From assembly GCA_004794655.1 (NCBI GenBank), contig SMMW01000634.1:1522501-1586500 (forward strand): a stretch of DNA of 64,000 nucleotides, given 5' to 3'. The notes below the pieces were generated by a model that did no database searches, was not told where the DNA came from, and saw nothing but the letters and a program-made list of their open reading frames with translations. How positions within the stretch are numbered: the stretch's first letter is position 1; each line of letters begins with the position of its first letter. Shown here piece by piece: positions 11,501-26,500 of the stretch. The stretch is from Marisa cornuarietis. Taxonomy: Eukaryota; Mollusca; Gastropoda; Architaenioglossa; Ampullariidae. The position numbers and the translations under genes are program-made.

Positions 11501-14500
11501 CATCTGTTTTTGTCATTATTGTGTCAAATTTTACTTGCTTCTTCTTATCTTATTGTAAATAAACTAGGAGAAGGGGACATTGAAAACACCTCTCTTAGTC
11601 TGCTGTATTGCTTATACAGATGCTGAGTGTTTTTTACAGGAAGTCTTATACTGTGTGATATTTTTTTGTTGTTTTCTAAATACTGTGTGAATACGTATTT
11701 GATTTGTACCTATTAAAAATGCTGGAATTTTCATTTCCCTCAACATAAAACCCACACTGCCACATTTGTCATTAAAAAAAAAAAGATCACAAGGTAACAT
11801 CCATCAATAACTGACGTTGCACTGGTTTTAGTGACCTTATTGAGAGCCCTGCAGCCCAGCCCTCAGAAACCTTAATAAGTACCCTATGTTAACAAGCATA
11901 ATGTGCCAAAGGTTGAATGATTCCCGAAATCTCTTAAAGAACATAGTTTCACATCATGGCTAATACCGCATGTGTTTATTTTAAGCATGATGATGCAAAG
12001 AGAAAGTACTATACTCCACATGCACTTTTGCTAGATTTCAAGCATTCTCATAGCAGACACACAGGCCATCTGTCAACATCTGGCGACTGGTGATTATGTC
12101 GCATAGTTATCGACTCATGACGGCAAATTTTTTTATTTTAAATCATACTCAGAGGTTTTATTATAAAAATTTTATTTTAATCAAGAAATTTGCTGCTGCA
12201 CCAAATCATGTACATCAGCAGGAAACTTTGCTTACAAACACATTTATGCAAATTTAATTATAAATAAACCGAAAATGCAAATGTCAAGTCATCATGGCAA
12301 CAAGACGGATTGTCTGTACAAAAACTCTTCCTGCTTCCCTAGTCTTCTCTTACCTTGACTACGAAAATTGCTTCTTGCTTGCATTTTGGATTATCTCCTC
12401 CAAACTTCAGACAGCAAAGAACTGTGCTGCCAGTTGCATCTATCATCACTTATCTTGTTGCATTTGCTCCCATCTCCCAACAAATAGATTATAAACTGAA
12501 GTTTGTTTCCATATCATCAGCCAGACCACTCTTTTTATCTTAGGGATAGTTTGTCTTATTTTCCTTCCATCTGATTCTTGGACTTTGATGATTCCCCATC
12601 GCAAAAGGAAAACTCAGAGACAGCAAGCTTTTTCTTATGTTGGTTTAATAGTGTGGAACAACTTGCCTTTCTCTCTCCAAATTTAGAGACTTCTGACGAC
12701 TTCAAATTTTTTTTTTTTACACTCATCTTTTCCAATCTCTGTACCAGGTCTGCTGGTGACTTTTTTCCCCATTGCTATTAACATTTGAATGCTTTGGATG
12801 AACAACCGATCAATGTCAAAGCATTTTTGAAGGAGCTGCCTGCACTACTCATGTGCCCTTAAGTTCAAAAGAACCTTCTACTTTCACTATTGCCAGACGC
12901 AGCCCTTTTCACTTCCATTTTCTTATGAGCTCTCATCACTCTTTTTTTCAAGGAATGAAAAGAGAGAGAGACCCTGACAATCTGCCAAGTTCTGAGAATA
13001 AAAAAAAATTATAAGCAGTTTTCTGCTGTTCTAAGCTCTTGGCAATAATTTTACAATTAAATAATTTTATCATCAATATTATTATTGTTTAGACCATTGC
13101 CTCAGTGCATTCTGAAGTCATTAGATGTCCATTACCTTTAGTCTCTTTGATCTTTGGTAATGAATAATAAACACTTATCAGATTTGAAATTGTTAAAGCA
13201 TGGTCTTAAGTAGGAGCTGACATAACCTGTTAAAATATAGAGAATAGTGAATGTTTTACATTGTCATGAGGATTTGTAAGGGAAAGCTGTGGCCAACAGG
13301 ATTAACATATAAGCTAAGTGCTAGCTGCTCCTTGGAAGTTTTTTTCTTTACTCTAGAAAACCTAAGAGACTCTAATAAAACTACCGAGATGCTCATAATA
13401 ACAGTGTTTGCTGAATTTCATTATCATTCACGTAAGATCTTATGTTTCATGAAATGTCACCATTAGCAACAGAAAATCTGTCTGGGCACTTAGTTTAACA
13501 GAAGTAAAGTTATGTGACAACAGAATGACATTATGTTACATTGCTCAGGATCACAATTCAAGTGAAAATATGATGATAATATGACAGTATGTTAGGACCA
13601 GTGGCATGTTGTCTGTGGACACGGGGGACTAGGCTAGTCCCCTAAGACTCTCAAGTAATCAGTTTTTTTATTTGACGATACTTTAACATAAAGGGTTTTA
13701 GAATTCTTGAAAAGCGCCGGTGAAAAATGTGTCTTGCCTCTCTTCAAACCGTACAGCCACCAAGCGGCTGCTGCACTTGTGGAACTAACCTTAGCAGTGG
13801 CTCCTGCGTTCTGCCTGCTGTTGAATAGAGTTATCTCCTCTACTCAGTAGATCATGTGGTCTCAGGACCAGGAGCCTGGCTTCGCTTCCCTTCCCGGCAT
13901 CAGTGCCTGTGTTAGCGCCAGTTTGTCCCTGTGCCAAGTTACGTGCGAAGTTTCTACTAAAGATCAACTGGAATCCGTGGTTGCACAGTCACAATCTTCA
14001 ACCTAAGTATGTTAGTGCATTTTGGTGTCCAGTGAGCGTACTTAACTCAAGATTGACTGAAAACAAAAATTGTTTTGTAAATGGAGGTGGACTTGGTCAA
14101 GAAATCTGTTCCCTTCCAATAAGTCATGCAGGAGCCCGTGCCGTCGACTAGTGAAGCCGCCTTGGTATTTTCACATAAGTCATGATCTTATAATCAAAAT
14201 TATTATAAAACCTTATTTATTCATCGCTTGATTGTATTACTATTTATGTAGTACGAGATACATATTTAGGCATCAAGAGAAGGTGATTATGCAGGAAATC
14301 GCGTAGCTCCCCCAGACCCCTAGCTGGTCCCTGGTGGGAAATCCTACCACATGCCACTGGTTAGGACCTGCATCACCTATGATCAACTCAAATTACAGTC
14401 AGAAACTATTTGCTATCATCATGATTGTCAATTCAAAAAATTTATATGCAGTATTAGATGTAGCTTTGTTTTGTTTTTTCAGGGAGACTTGAAGTCATGC

Positions 14501-14561
14501 CAGTTTGTCATCCTCACTGTTCATGATCTTGGCAGCAATCGTAAGTGGGGTGCAATTAATT

Positions 14562-14594
<33 letters not shown>

Positions 14595-17500
14595 CGCATT
14601 CGCATGTTCGTATGCATATTCATTAGTTTTTTTATTAGGGGGGGGTTGCAGTAATATGTCATGTTTTGTATATTAGGATGTGTGAAGGACATTGATGTGC
14701 ACATAGTTATCATTGTGGCTGTGTATGTGAAAATGCTTTTGCCATCAACTTCCTTGCCACATTCGGAGGTGAATCTACACCCACATGATATTATAAATCA
14801 TGGATCATTACAATGTTAATTTTCTTTTTCCAAAAACCAGTTTAGTGTGTTTTTTATATTAGTGATAACAAGAGTGGTTTTGAGGCACAATGGAAAGCAG
14901 CTGTCAGCAAGAAATGATTATGGGCTAGGACACATTATCATAACTAGATTTCAGCATTCATAATAGAGTGAACACAGCTGATAGACAAAAACAATCGTGT
15001 ACATTTTGTAGCTCATGGTGATTGCCACATGTTTAATCAGAGCTGTGTTTTTCATGTGATTACAAGATAAAAAAAGTAAGCACTTTATACAAACTGAAAA
15101 ATTACACTAACATAAATCTCATTATAATGAGAAGATTACAGGTTGTTTTTGTGACATATTATTATAAAGTCTTTCTTTACACATGACACACAAAGAAGCA
15201 GAGAGACATGCACAATATACATGATATTTTGTAGTATATGTACATTATTAGCTTTCTGCAGTTTCATAAATAAGCTATAAAGTTTTTCAGTCAGTATTAA
15301 AAAGAAAATGATAAGCACATTGATCTGAAATTCTTTTTGGGGGGCAGGAGGCTTTGGCACAATTATTTGGGTGATTTCGCACCAGGCTGTGAAGATACAG
15401 TACAGATTGTTGTTAGCATTGCTCAGTCAGCAAATATCTTGGAGACAAAGTATAAACACACATCAAACAGTTGTGTCTTGATAACAAGCACTTTATCACT
15501 GCATCACCCAGAGTATGGGAGGGTGAGTGCATGTATGTGTGTGCCCTCTTGTGTAACGTTTGTGAGTGTTAGGAGTGGTCAGGCATAAGAATGACATAGA
15601 CTGATGGATTCTTAGCAAGTGAATTATTTTGCTTGTGATGTTAACTATTTAATTATGGTGGTTTTTTCATGTGATAGCTTTTTTGATGTGTACATTTTTG
15701 TTATTTATTGCTTTTTCATATTTTGTTTAGATACAATGTGGACCAATTTTTTAAACCACTATGCTATGGAAGAGATCATGAGGCGAGCAGCTTTTATTCA
15801 TGTTGATGTGCCAGGCCAGGAGGACGAGGCTAGTGATTTGCCTTCGGAGTGAGTATATTGTCAGTGATTTGAAGACAGTCTGTTGGATTCAGAACCTATG
15901 TTGCTAAGAGAGTGTATTTATGTAACAAGATTTTTTGTGTGCTTGTATACATGGAAGAATGTGTATTTATACATGGGCTTTAGGCAATATACTGAAATTT
16001 TTTTAATAAAATGTATTTTTATAATGACTCCTAGACCCATTAATATTTTGGCTTTTTTCCAGCTATATATTTCCTTCCATGCAGACTCTTGGAGAAGATC
16101 TGGTGTGTGTTCTAGATCAGTTAGAGTGAGTGAATATTTCATTCTGAAGGTTACTTAACATTATGATGTTATCTCATGTAGGGGAATAGCAGAAATGTTC
16201 ACACATTTCTTTGTCTTGTTAATTATTCAATATCTGCAAAAATTTAACCCTCATGCATAAGAGAGAAAAACACAGAAGACAAGCAGTAGCTTTTGAAGAA
16301 ACTATGATACAAAATAATAATCACAGGGATGGCCATATAAAAAGAAACAATACAAATAAGTACAAAATGATCATTAAAGACTCACTGAATGACAATTTTA
16401 TGAACAGCATGCAGGAGCTTATGGAGGAGTACTTTAATTGTGTGTGGTTTCTTCCAGTGTGAAATCTGTGATTTGTATTGGAGAAGGTGCAGGAGCAAAT
16501 ATTATTGCAAGATTTGCGGTAAGAATGTGGAAAATAACAATGGCATTTACTGTTAGTTTTTTAATTCCTCAGAATTTAATGTTGAATTACAGATTTATAA
16601 ATATATATATAATTGGTTTATTTGTTATTTTATTAAAAAGTGAGCCGATGTTTTAAGCGAAGAAGATAAAAATTGCAATGGTGTAGATTCATTTTGACTC
16701 TCATGGTCTTGTTTGCTCATTCATGTACTCCCCTGGCATTCCTTTTCTCTGGTTCTGAGAGTACTCTCAAAGATTGTAAAATACAAAGGTAGATCATATA
16801 ATGGTCACTTCCAGAAGTTTTTGCACCCAAGTGGAAACCATGTTGTTGGGTGTGAAAAAGGCTGCTGAATAAGAAATCTCAGCATAACTGTGAGCACTGC
16901 AGTGTGATTTATTCACAAATCCCAGATATCATTGTCCAGGAAAGTCTTTAAAGCACTTTAAATGCATAATTTTCCTAGCTGATTTTTTTCCACACTGTGT
17001 ACTTGTAGTTTTATTTGTAGTTTTGCTATTGTTTCTTCTTTTTCATTATTTTTTTTGTGTGTGACATTGAAAATATTGTGAATGTGTGTGTTTTTGTCCT
17101 CTGTGTATGTGCATGCACTTTAATGCATATGTGTGTGTGTGTGAGTGCTAGAGCTTACTAGTACATGCCTTGATAACGGTGACAATCTTATGTTATTATT
17201 ATTATTATTGTATGTTGTTCATTATGGTAATGCTTAATTAAATCTGTTGGGGCTGCTGTTGCAAGCTGTACATGATTTTTCAACTGAGGTTCTCTCTTGT
17301 TCTCACCAGGCCTAACAAGTATGTGGGATAGGTGGGGAATGCACAAGTCTTGCCTTAAAAAAGCAACCTAAAAATTGAGATTAAAATATTTCAGGTTTTT
17401 CTTTGAAAAATCATTAATAATAAGGCATTTTGCAATATCCATACACAAAAGGCAATAGGTTCCTAGATTTGAAAAAAATGAAAAATACTGGTAGTGGTTG

Positions 17501-20500
17501 CTTGCATCGCATGGTGTTTGAGTGTAGCGGTTGTCTCCCTCCCATAGACCATCATATTTGCTGCTTTGGGTGTAGTGATGTGCATTAACCCAGATAGAAC
17601 TCATGCCATAAACTACCTTTGTGTTTTATGATCTTTGGTACCCTTTCAAATTATGATGTTTCTCTGTGTTGCAGTTCCCTCTGCATAGTAGACTTTTTTG
17701 CGTTAGTGCAATCACAAATATATATATGCTTCAAAGCGAAGTATACAAACCATGATCTACACACGTGTACATAGTCTCCCCTCCTCTCCCAAGAATCTAC
17801 AGTTTATCAGACTTTAAAAATCATGAATATCTGTAGTGGGTATACGACATTAAAAAGAAAAGTAGATGCACATTAAGTGTCTGGTGATTCTTACAGATAG
17901 CACAGCCTGATCGTGTCATGGGAGTTTGCCTTATACACTGCACCGGCACCACTGCTGGTTTCATGGAATCTTTGAAGGACAAGGTATTATTGTTTGCAGC
18001 ACTTTCCATTTTCTAATGAAACATAAATAAACTTTTTCAACTTGAGATTAAGAATTGGTTAACTTTCCTTGAGGTTTGTGTGATTTGATTTATTCTGTTG
18101 AAGAAGTAGCAGTTGTCACCAAGTTCTGATAGTATGTTTGAAGTCAGATAGACTAGCATGTACCTTCTGTGCTTCTGTGACATTTAGGAAAGTATGGTCA
18201 GTGCATAGAATTATTTTGTTGGCAAAGTGAACCAGGTTTGGCTGTCATAAATGTCTGCTTTTTTGAGGCACCTTCACATTAAGTGCCAGGAAAATGTATA
18301 AGAAGCACTGATCTGCTGCTAGGCAGATTGTCAGAAAAACTGATATTAAGTTGCCAGAAAGAGTAGCGATCATTTGCCAGGTAAAGTAGTCAGTTCACAG
18401 AAAAGGTGTCAGTCATTTGCTAGATAAAGATACAGAAGTAACAAATGGTGCTGGTACAAATGAAAAATGAAAGGAGATACAAACAAAAGAATGACAGAGG
18501 GCATTATTGCACTTAGCATCATGGTGTATAGTGAGAACGTGGTCAGAAATTGCTGTTGCTGTTTCTGTGGTTGCTCCATTTCAGATCATATCCTCTCTTT
18601 TATTTTTAAAAAAAAACAGCTGATCAACTGGAAGCTGGAGCAGATTGGGATGAATCCCACTGCTGAAGCATACTTATGTCTTCATCGCTTTGGATCTGTG
18701 AGTAAACTCTGTTCTTTAATTTGATGTTGTGTGTGCGTGCGTGGGCACATGCCCATACATGTGTGTCACAACCTAGGCACACTTGTACTCACTAACACAA
18801 GCATCCAGAGACTTATCTATGTTAATGAGTCTAAGCTGAAATAATATTGTTGAAACTTGCATAAATAATTGCACAGACTATTCAGCAATTCTCAACACAC
18901 TTAACATTCTCCTATAGTCATAAAAATTTAATACTGTGGATATTCCCTCAAACATAAGGTCTTGCTGGTTTGACTGGACACATAAATCAAAGTACATATT
19001 TCTGTGGTGACACTGAAGTAGAAATAACTGATGTAAATCTTAACACGAACACTTCATTTCTGACAACATGATAAATGCAAGTGCTGCACCAGCACTCAGG
19101 GTTGAAAAAGTTTTCATGAAGCATATAAATCTATAGTTATATTCCAACATAATCACTAGGGATTCACCACATGTGGTAGTTTTATGTCTGAGATCAACAA
19201 ACTCCTTGAAACACAGGCAGAGAGTAAACCTGGCACTGACTGTAGGTACCAACAAGCTCTTGCAGTGCAGACAAAAGTCCCAGCATTGTCATTGGTGATT
19301 GACAATCTCTCAAAATACAGATGGTCATGAAATTGTCACTATAAGGGGGTTTTACAGCTCACTTCATTTTCCACTCAAGCAAATTTTACTTGGGAATAAG
19401 GAAGTCATACAACAAGATATACATATGGTCATATTTACACATTCTCTAGCATTTGCCACCATGAAGACTGCTCTTATGTCATCCATAACATTCACATCTT
19501 AAGTGACATCCTTGAATATACATATTATAAATGTGTGTGTGAGAGACAGAATAGACAATTATTTGATTTTATCTTTTTGTTGTTTTTCACTTGAAATTGT
19601 AATTAAAACTGTTAACTCTTGTGAATTCTTTGACAGAACCTAACCAAAGCTGAACAATATGGTATTTTTAGTATTCTCACACTAGATCATAGAGGTAAGA
19701 AGAATCTCCTTATTATAAAGAGGGGGCCAAGAGATCCTTTTCTTTGGCGGTCTTTTTATGCTGTTAAAAAAAGTTTCTATTCTGTTTCTTTGAAAACTCA
19801 AAAAAAGGATATTTGGTTAGCCATTCAGACCAAACTGAGGCTTCAGGTTGTGGTTGCAGATTAGTGGTTAGAGCAATGACACTCAAACTCAAAGGCACAT
19901 CACACTAGTTGGCTTGAAATGACTGTCTGGTAGTGGACTGCTCCCTCTCTGCCTTGAATTCAGTGACTGATGCACATATTCTATACATAGCATAAGACCA
20001 AGGAGGTGGGACAGCTTCAAGATAGAACCAAAAACAAACATTTTGGGTTACCTGTGTACAGGGTGACGTGGCTCTTAGTGGACTGGCACCATCAGACAGT
20101 GTGCATTGTTGATTGGTAATGAAACACAAGACTTATGTTCATTTCTTTGGCTTGTGGAAAGCATACACAGATTTTTAGTTTCTTTGAAAAACTCTTTCTA
20201 TACAGTTTGCACCCACAAATGGGAACATATTCAGCTCAGTTGCATGGATTCGTCCGTATTGAATGAGATAAATAAATGAGGAATAGTGCACAAATTTCAT
20301 CTTATAAATGTACAGTTCTAAAGTGCAAACAATGTAATTCGTTGCAGACTCACTAAATGTTATACCTGTATAAATAAATGCTATACCTGTATAGTCTACT
20401 AAACATATGATCACATCTCACTACCCCCCTCTCATCAAAACTATGTTGAACATGCAGTGGTGAGATTATGAATTGATACTGTAGGCATGATAACAGCCAA

Positions 20501-23500
20501 TTAAGTTAGTATTAGTTTTTTTCCCTTTTGCTGATGGCAAGAACAAAAACTATGTTCCCATGTCTAGACCAGACACTTCAAGCTCAAGAAAAATAAGAGT
20601 TCAAATTTGGTAGTGTATTTGAGTGCTTTGAGTGATGATTTTATTGATCTTTTCTTTAGGCATTCTGCTTTTTCTTATTGATTTTTATTTTTTAGTTTAA
20701 AAGGCTTTGAGTAACTTTCCAAATAACTACATATATTATTAGAAATAGTGACAGTGTGTGGTCACGTGTCCATGGGAGATAAGGAGTAGTCTTACCAGTA
20801 GAGTCCTAATGGAGTCAAGTTTATGAGACAGAATCCTTCCAGCGTTGATTGGGGTGTTACTTTAAGTTGTCTATATTGTTTGACTTTTAAAATGTTATTA
20901 ACATTTTGCAGAAGCATGCATGAATTTTACTGTTGGGATTTTTCTTTTAATGTACTGTAGAATATTTCTTGTGTTTTGTCTAGTGGTGGTATCTTCAGGT
21001 ACTAAGGCATTCATGAACTTATACAACATGGTGATGAGGAACCTTTATCTGTATTTTGGTCAGGATATGAATAGGGTTGCATCATAACCCAATAAAATCT
21101 CATTAGTTCTCTGTAGCTTCTTTCAGTTGCCACACTCATTTAAAGTTGTTTGGCAAACATTTCTGTAAACAGACCCAGTGAATCCAAGTTGATGTTAGCA
21201 GCTTGTTACTGTTATTTTAAGATTCATTCAGAAAAATGTGGAGCATGTACAAAACAGGATAACTTCATATATATTTTCTTCAATACTGACACAAACATGC
21301 AAACATCGACAGTGGTATTTCTAATAAAAATATGCCGGAACTTTTGTCTCTGGTAGATTGGCAGGATTTTATCTCATTAATTGATGTGACTTTTTGGTAC
21401 CGATTTTAAGGATTAGTATCTTGTAATGAAGGATACATTTATTTATTTTAGAAATTAATTCTTTTAAACCTTTTAATTCCATCAAGATGTTTTATTACTG
21501 TGAAGACAAACAGCAATCAACATGCACAGCCTGACATCTCATCACATTTGGTCTCTTTTTTTAAAAGTGTGTTTACTTTAAATGATAAAATACTGTTGAT
21601 AAATGCTGGCGTGATAGCAGTTTTGTATTTATTGTGCAGATAGAGCTTTTTATTTTACATCAGTTTTCATACCAAGATTGGTTATTTCTGCATCGTAAAA
21701 TGCAGAATACTATGGCTTTAGACCCCTCCAGGCTGTTGGATGATGCATCTGTCCTGCATTGGTTGAATGTTAGCTGTTTAAAATAAGCTGTTTAAATGTC
21801 TCAACATATCTAATATTGGTTTATGTATTTTCTGTGTTGTCATTGCTGTGTAGGGCACATCTGAGGTAATGTAATATGTCTCAGCAAGCTTTTGTATCCA
21901 GAGCATTGTTTTATTTTATTTGAGATAAAATGTTAGTATTTCTTCTTTACCTTAGCTGTCTTCCGTTGTCTTAGTTTTGAAGTGTAGTCAGATGTGTATG
22001 ACAGCATATATTCAGAAAGTTTGGTATATTTTTTAAGCATTTGTTTAATTAGTTGTAGGGTTGTAGTTTTTAAGGGAGTTAACTGCATGCTGGCCTAAAG
22101 CTTTTGTTTAATGCTGCACACTGCAGAGGGAAAGATCCTTCAACAACTCAAAGATTAGCTTATGAGAATGAACTTCTTGGTGCTTGTTACAAGACTGGAA
22201 ATAATCCATGTTTCTCATTGCAAACATTAAAAGTACTTTGTAAATGAAGTCAGAGTTGGGTTTTCTGTACCCACATATTTTACAGTTCCTTCAACCATTT
22301 TCCAGTTGAGAACAGTCATAATCAGAGCTGAGTGTTTTAACTATATATTTTGGATGCATTACTGACAAACCTGCTCTAATTTTGCTTTTTGGCATTATAT
22401 TCATGTTACCTACTAACAATCTAAACAGAATTTTGGGGTGATGAAGGGAGGAGTAACTAGCCTGTCTGGAAGTCCTGTCAGTCCTGCAGGCTTATTTACA
22501 CCCAACAGTCTCCGCTGCTCACTGCATGTTCATCATTTTTTTCATTAGAATTCACCACCACTGATTCTCGTGTGCACTTCAAACAAAAATTGTCATATGG
22601 TATTGAGCACATCTTTCTCTTGTTCTGCCCTTTGGAAAAAAGAATGCTAAATGAATTTTAAGACGTTTGTTTTTGTGTGTTTTGTTGTTGATTGCCTTTC
22701 ATTCTAGATAGAAACCCTATTTTGATAATGTTAAAGCCTTTTTCTTAGATGGTGACAGTTTGCATTTCTCCATTAGCCACGCTCTTAAGCTCATCCTTGC
22801 TTCTGAAGCAAAAAGTGTCATGGAAGTTCAGGTGATTATTCTGGTGATGAAAAACAATATAACAGTAAAATATATAAAGGCTGAAGATATTGACTATGAG
22901 CAGTTTCCAGGTGGACACTTTTTTTCACAGCCAGCAGAAAATATTGCAGGCCTTAAAAATGAAAGTAAAATCCACTGACTATCAGATTATGAAAGAATTT
23001 TTAAAAGTGCAGGCAAATGACTGATACAAAGGAATGATGACTGATAATAAATACATTAAAACCTCCCTATGCTGATAGTGAATACAGCCAAACCTCCCTA
23101 TTAAAACTTGCTAAAATCCATCAAAATCAAGTCGTAACTGAGAGGGTCATAGCAGGGAGATTAACGAGTCTGCTTTCATTCCAGGAACTGTCTTCAGACA
23201 CTTATAAATTTAAGTTCATTTATTTAAATGTTAAAATAAAGCTCTTAAAAACGATATGATAATACTTTTTCTTGGACATTTTCACTTTCACTTGGCCATG
23301 CTTATTCTGTCATTGTTGTGGTTGACTGGCAATTTATAGGAGAACTTGCTCTCCAGTGTATATAACTGGAATGATATGGTTTGGGTTGAAATGACTGGTG
23401 ATCCAATTAACAAGCAATCTCTTTCAAAATGAAATGTAAATTTCGGACTATAAGCCACGACTTATTTCCCCAGCGTTCAACCCTGCGGCTTTAACAGCAA

Positions 23501-26500
23501 TGTGGCATATTTGCGGATTTTTCCAAATCCAATTAATTTTTCGATGAGCTCCATGTTAAAGTGTTAACTGTTAACGTTGTTACAGTGTTAACTGTTCACA
23601 TTTTAAAATGAAAACTGCATACATTTGAAGTATTCAGATCAGTTGCTGAAGCACACACCCTCATCATGTCAAAAACAAGACAAAATTCCTTCGATGCAGC
23701 TTTCAAGTTGTATATATTTGCAGCTTATAAACCAGTGCGGCTTATTTGTGAAAAAAATTAGATTTAAAAAAAATTTAGTGGGTGAGGCTCAATAGACCGA
23801 AATTTATGGTACTTAGTTTATTTTATGTGATTTCTGCAGAAAATCCTAATAAAGGGTAAATGGTTGGCCAGAAACAGTCTAGTTTAAAATCTACATAATA
23901 TTTTTTCAACATGCATCTCTTACAAAAAAGTTTAAATATAGCACAAACTATTGTTTGTGATTTAGGTTGGGGAGGTGATCGTAATAGAGATGACATTTGT
24001 ATAGCAAAATACATACATGAAAAAGTTTTGGGTTGTAACTAAAAGGGATTGAGTCGTAATAGGGAAGGTCTTAATGAGGAGGCTTTGCTGTTGTAGTTCT
24101 TTTCCTTCTCTAAGTAGTTGTCTTTTATCAGAAGAGCAGTCATACTTTTTACAAGTTCCCAACCATAAAGATTTGAAAAAGAAATTTTTTTTTGGAATTA
24201 GATTATCAATTGGTTGATAGATATTTCTGTTACTCTCATTTTTTGTTCTTTTGCTAAAGATGGATTAAAATACCTCATGATTGTGTCAGTTATTTAGCAC
24301 ATTTGATATCCTAGTGTTTGGTAGAATTGGAATTAAATCTTTGTAGTCTTTACAGATTCTACCTTATCATGAGGTCATATTTATTATGTGTGTGAGAGAA
24401 AGTACTATTTTTCTACACGTCTGACTTCCTTGAAAAAAAATATATATATATATTATGATTTTAAAATAATTTATTAACCAATTTAACGGTGTGTGCAAAG
24501 CTTTTTCCTTATGATGTATTCAACCAGTACTTAAAGAGGCAAGCATTTGAACCTTCCATAACAAAAGCAACAACAACGATAATACAATTCCCATAGCATT
24601 TTTGTTTTTTGTTTTTGTGAGAGCCTTGCAGATCATTTACAAGAATAAGGAGGCTAAGCTATTTAGAAACAACAAGAACTAGATTACAGCATATGCTCAG
24701 AACATGAAATAAAATGTTTTACTTTATGGACTTAACGAGTTTCTCCAGTAAAAGTTACTCCTTAGGATATATCAAATGCCAGGTTTCATGAACATCTCAG
24801 TGACGAGTTATAAAGACTTATAAGATCAGCTGGTGGTTCATCACCACCTGTCTTGGCTCTGGGCATAAGAGTGCAGATTAGTTATTGGCTGTACAATGTA
24901 TATTACCATGTCAGATTTATATGCCATTTTTAAAATCTACATATACTGCTTAAAAGATAAAAATAAATTTAGAATCAAACTTTTTTAACTTTCGAACCAT
25001 GTGCTTCATATGTTGACAACTTTCAGCTACATGCATGTTCACACCTATAGTTTGCTACATTTCAGCAATTCTATTATTTAACATGCCTGCTCATCCCTTT
25101 CTGTGGTTAAATTATGCAGTGAAAGTGTTAGAACTTTAGGCAGTTGTATCAGTCTTTTTTTAATTGGGGAAGGATGGAAGAAGATTTTTTATATTTTATT
25201 TGAAAATTTTTGTAAACTGTAAGTATCAACCAAGGGCATTTAAAAAATTTTTGTGTTGCATGTTTATTTTTCAAATTCTTTGTTCCATCACAGCTGTTGG
25301 TGTGTAATATCTAGTCAGGGAGCACTTGCTTGCATTTCAAGAAGTTAAAGAAGCTTTTAACATGATGCTTTCCCTGAAAAGCAGCTGAATGTCTTGCACA
25401 TCAGTGCATCTTTAATTCAATGACACAAATCACTAATTAGATTTGTTCCATTATATTAGATGTTAAGCCTGTTGATAACAAATTCTTTTCATTCTATTTC
25501 TAAGGATGAAGGATCTACATGAGAGAAATTAATATGGCTGGAAATGCTACTACTGGTGTTTATATTAGCAGCTGACATGTCTGTGTTGATAAAAAAAGAA
25601 GCAGAATATCGCGTAAATTATTTTGACATGTTTTTGTTAACCTGCATGATGATCACTGTGCAGAATTATTGGTTGTAACTTTTTCAAATCAAATCAGTTA
25701 AATAGTCGGTCAGTTCATTTATCAGTTTGCATCCGTTAACAAGATCATCATTGTCTTTCTCAGTTCGAGAAGGCTGAGAGCAAGGATCAGCTGCAGAAGG
25801 TCATTGAAAGTTTCCAGGAATCATTGCGATCTAAAATCAACCCACGCAACCTCAAGAAATTTGTTCAGGCTTTTATGAAGTATGTCTTTTTTTCCCTCTC
25901 ATTAATGTTATAAATATCTTCTGTTACATGAAAATAAAATACAGCCTGTAATGAAGTCGTAAGTTGGTGTCTTAACTGAGTAGTCCTTCCTGGTTCCTGG
26001 TTAAAAGCCAATTCACCACAAACTGGTTTGTGATGCTTAATTTTCGCAGTCCTTAAGCTGACACACTGAAGATGGCTACTACCAAATGCATGAATAATGT
26101 TGTGTATAAATTTGTACTCTCCTTTTTATTTCTTGTGTATAAGTAGAAAAAAATGGCACATGCATGGGACTTTCTGTGTGCTTTCTTTGTCTCTTTTGAC
26201 CCAAGAAGGCCAGTTGGCTGCAAGGATTGGCTAGCAGATGATAGGTTCCTATAGCATGTTGTGGGAACATTTTTCCATTCTGAATCTAGTTTATGACCTG
26301 TGAACCTTGGTTAGGGGCACCCGTTTTCCTAATTAACAAAACTTGATATATTGAAGCAGGCGTAGAGACCTGAAAGGATTACTCTAGATGGCTTTACATA
26401 AGTATATAGTTTAACGTCTATGGCATGACTTTAAATTTAGTATTATGAATAGTGTTGTTTTTTCATATTAAGTTCAAAAGCAATGTTATTTTTTCATGTT

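Larger units (their letters stand above)
5812..14482 (+). other. NDRG intron 2 (8.67 kb)
   Basis: AT-rich intron. It contains the TGCATG repeat at its start, two TTTATATAGCAC-type fragments (7650-7790), short poly-T and TG runs and the hAT-type element at 13599-14359. No open frame in it looks coding on either strand. Confidence 0.8.
18698..25763 (+). other. NDRG intron 8 (7.07 kb)
   Basis: AT-rich intron. The only structured content I can support is the nested pair of DNA elements at 23085-24090 and short dinucleotide runs (TATATA near 24440). Open frames inside are short and without recognisable domains. Confidence 0.75.
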
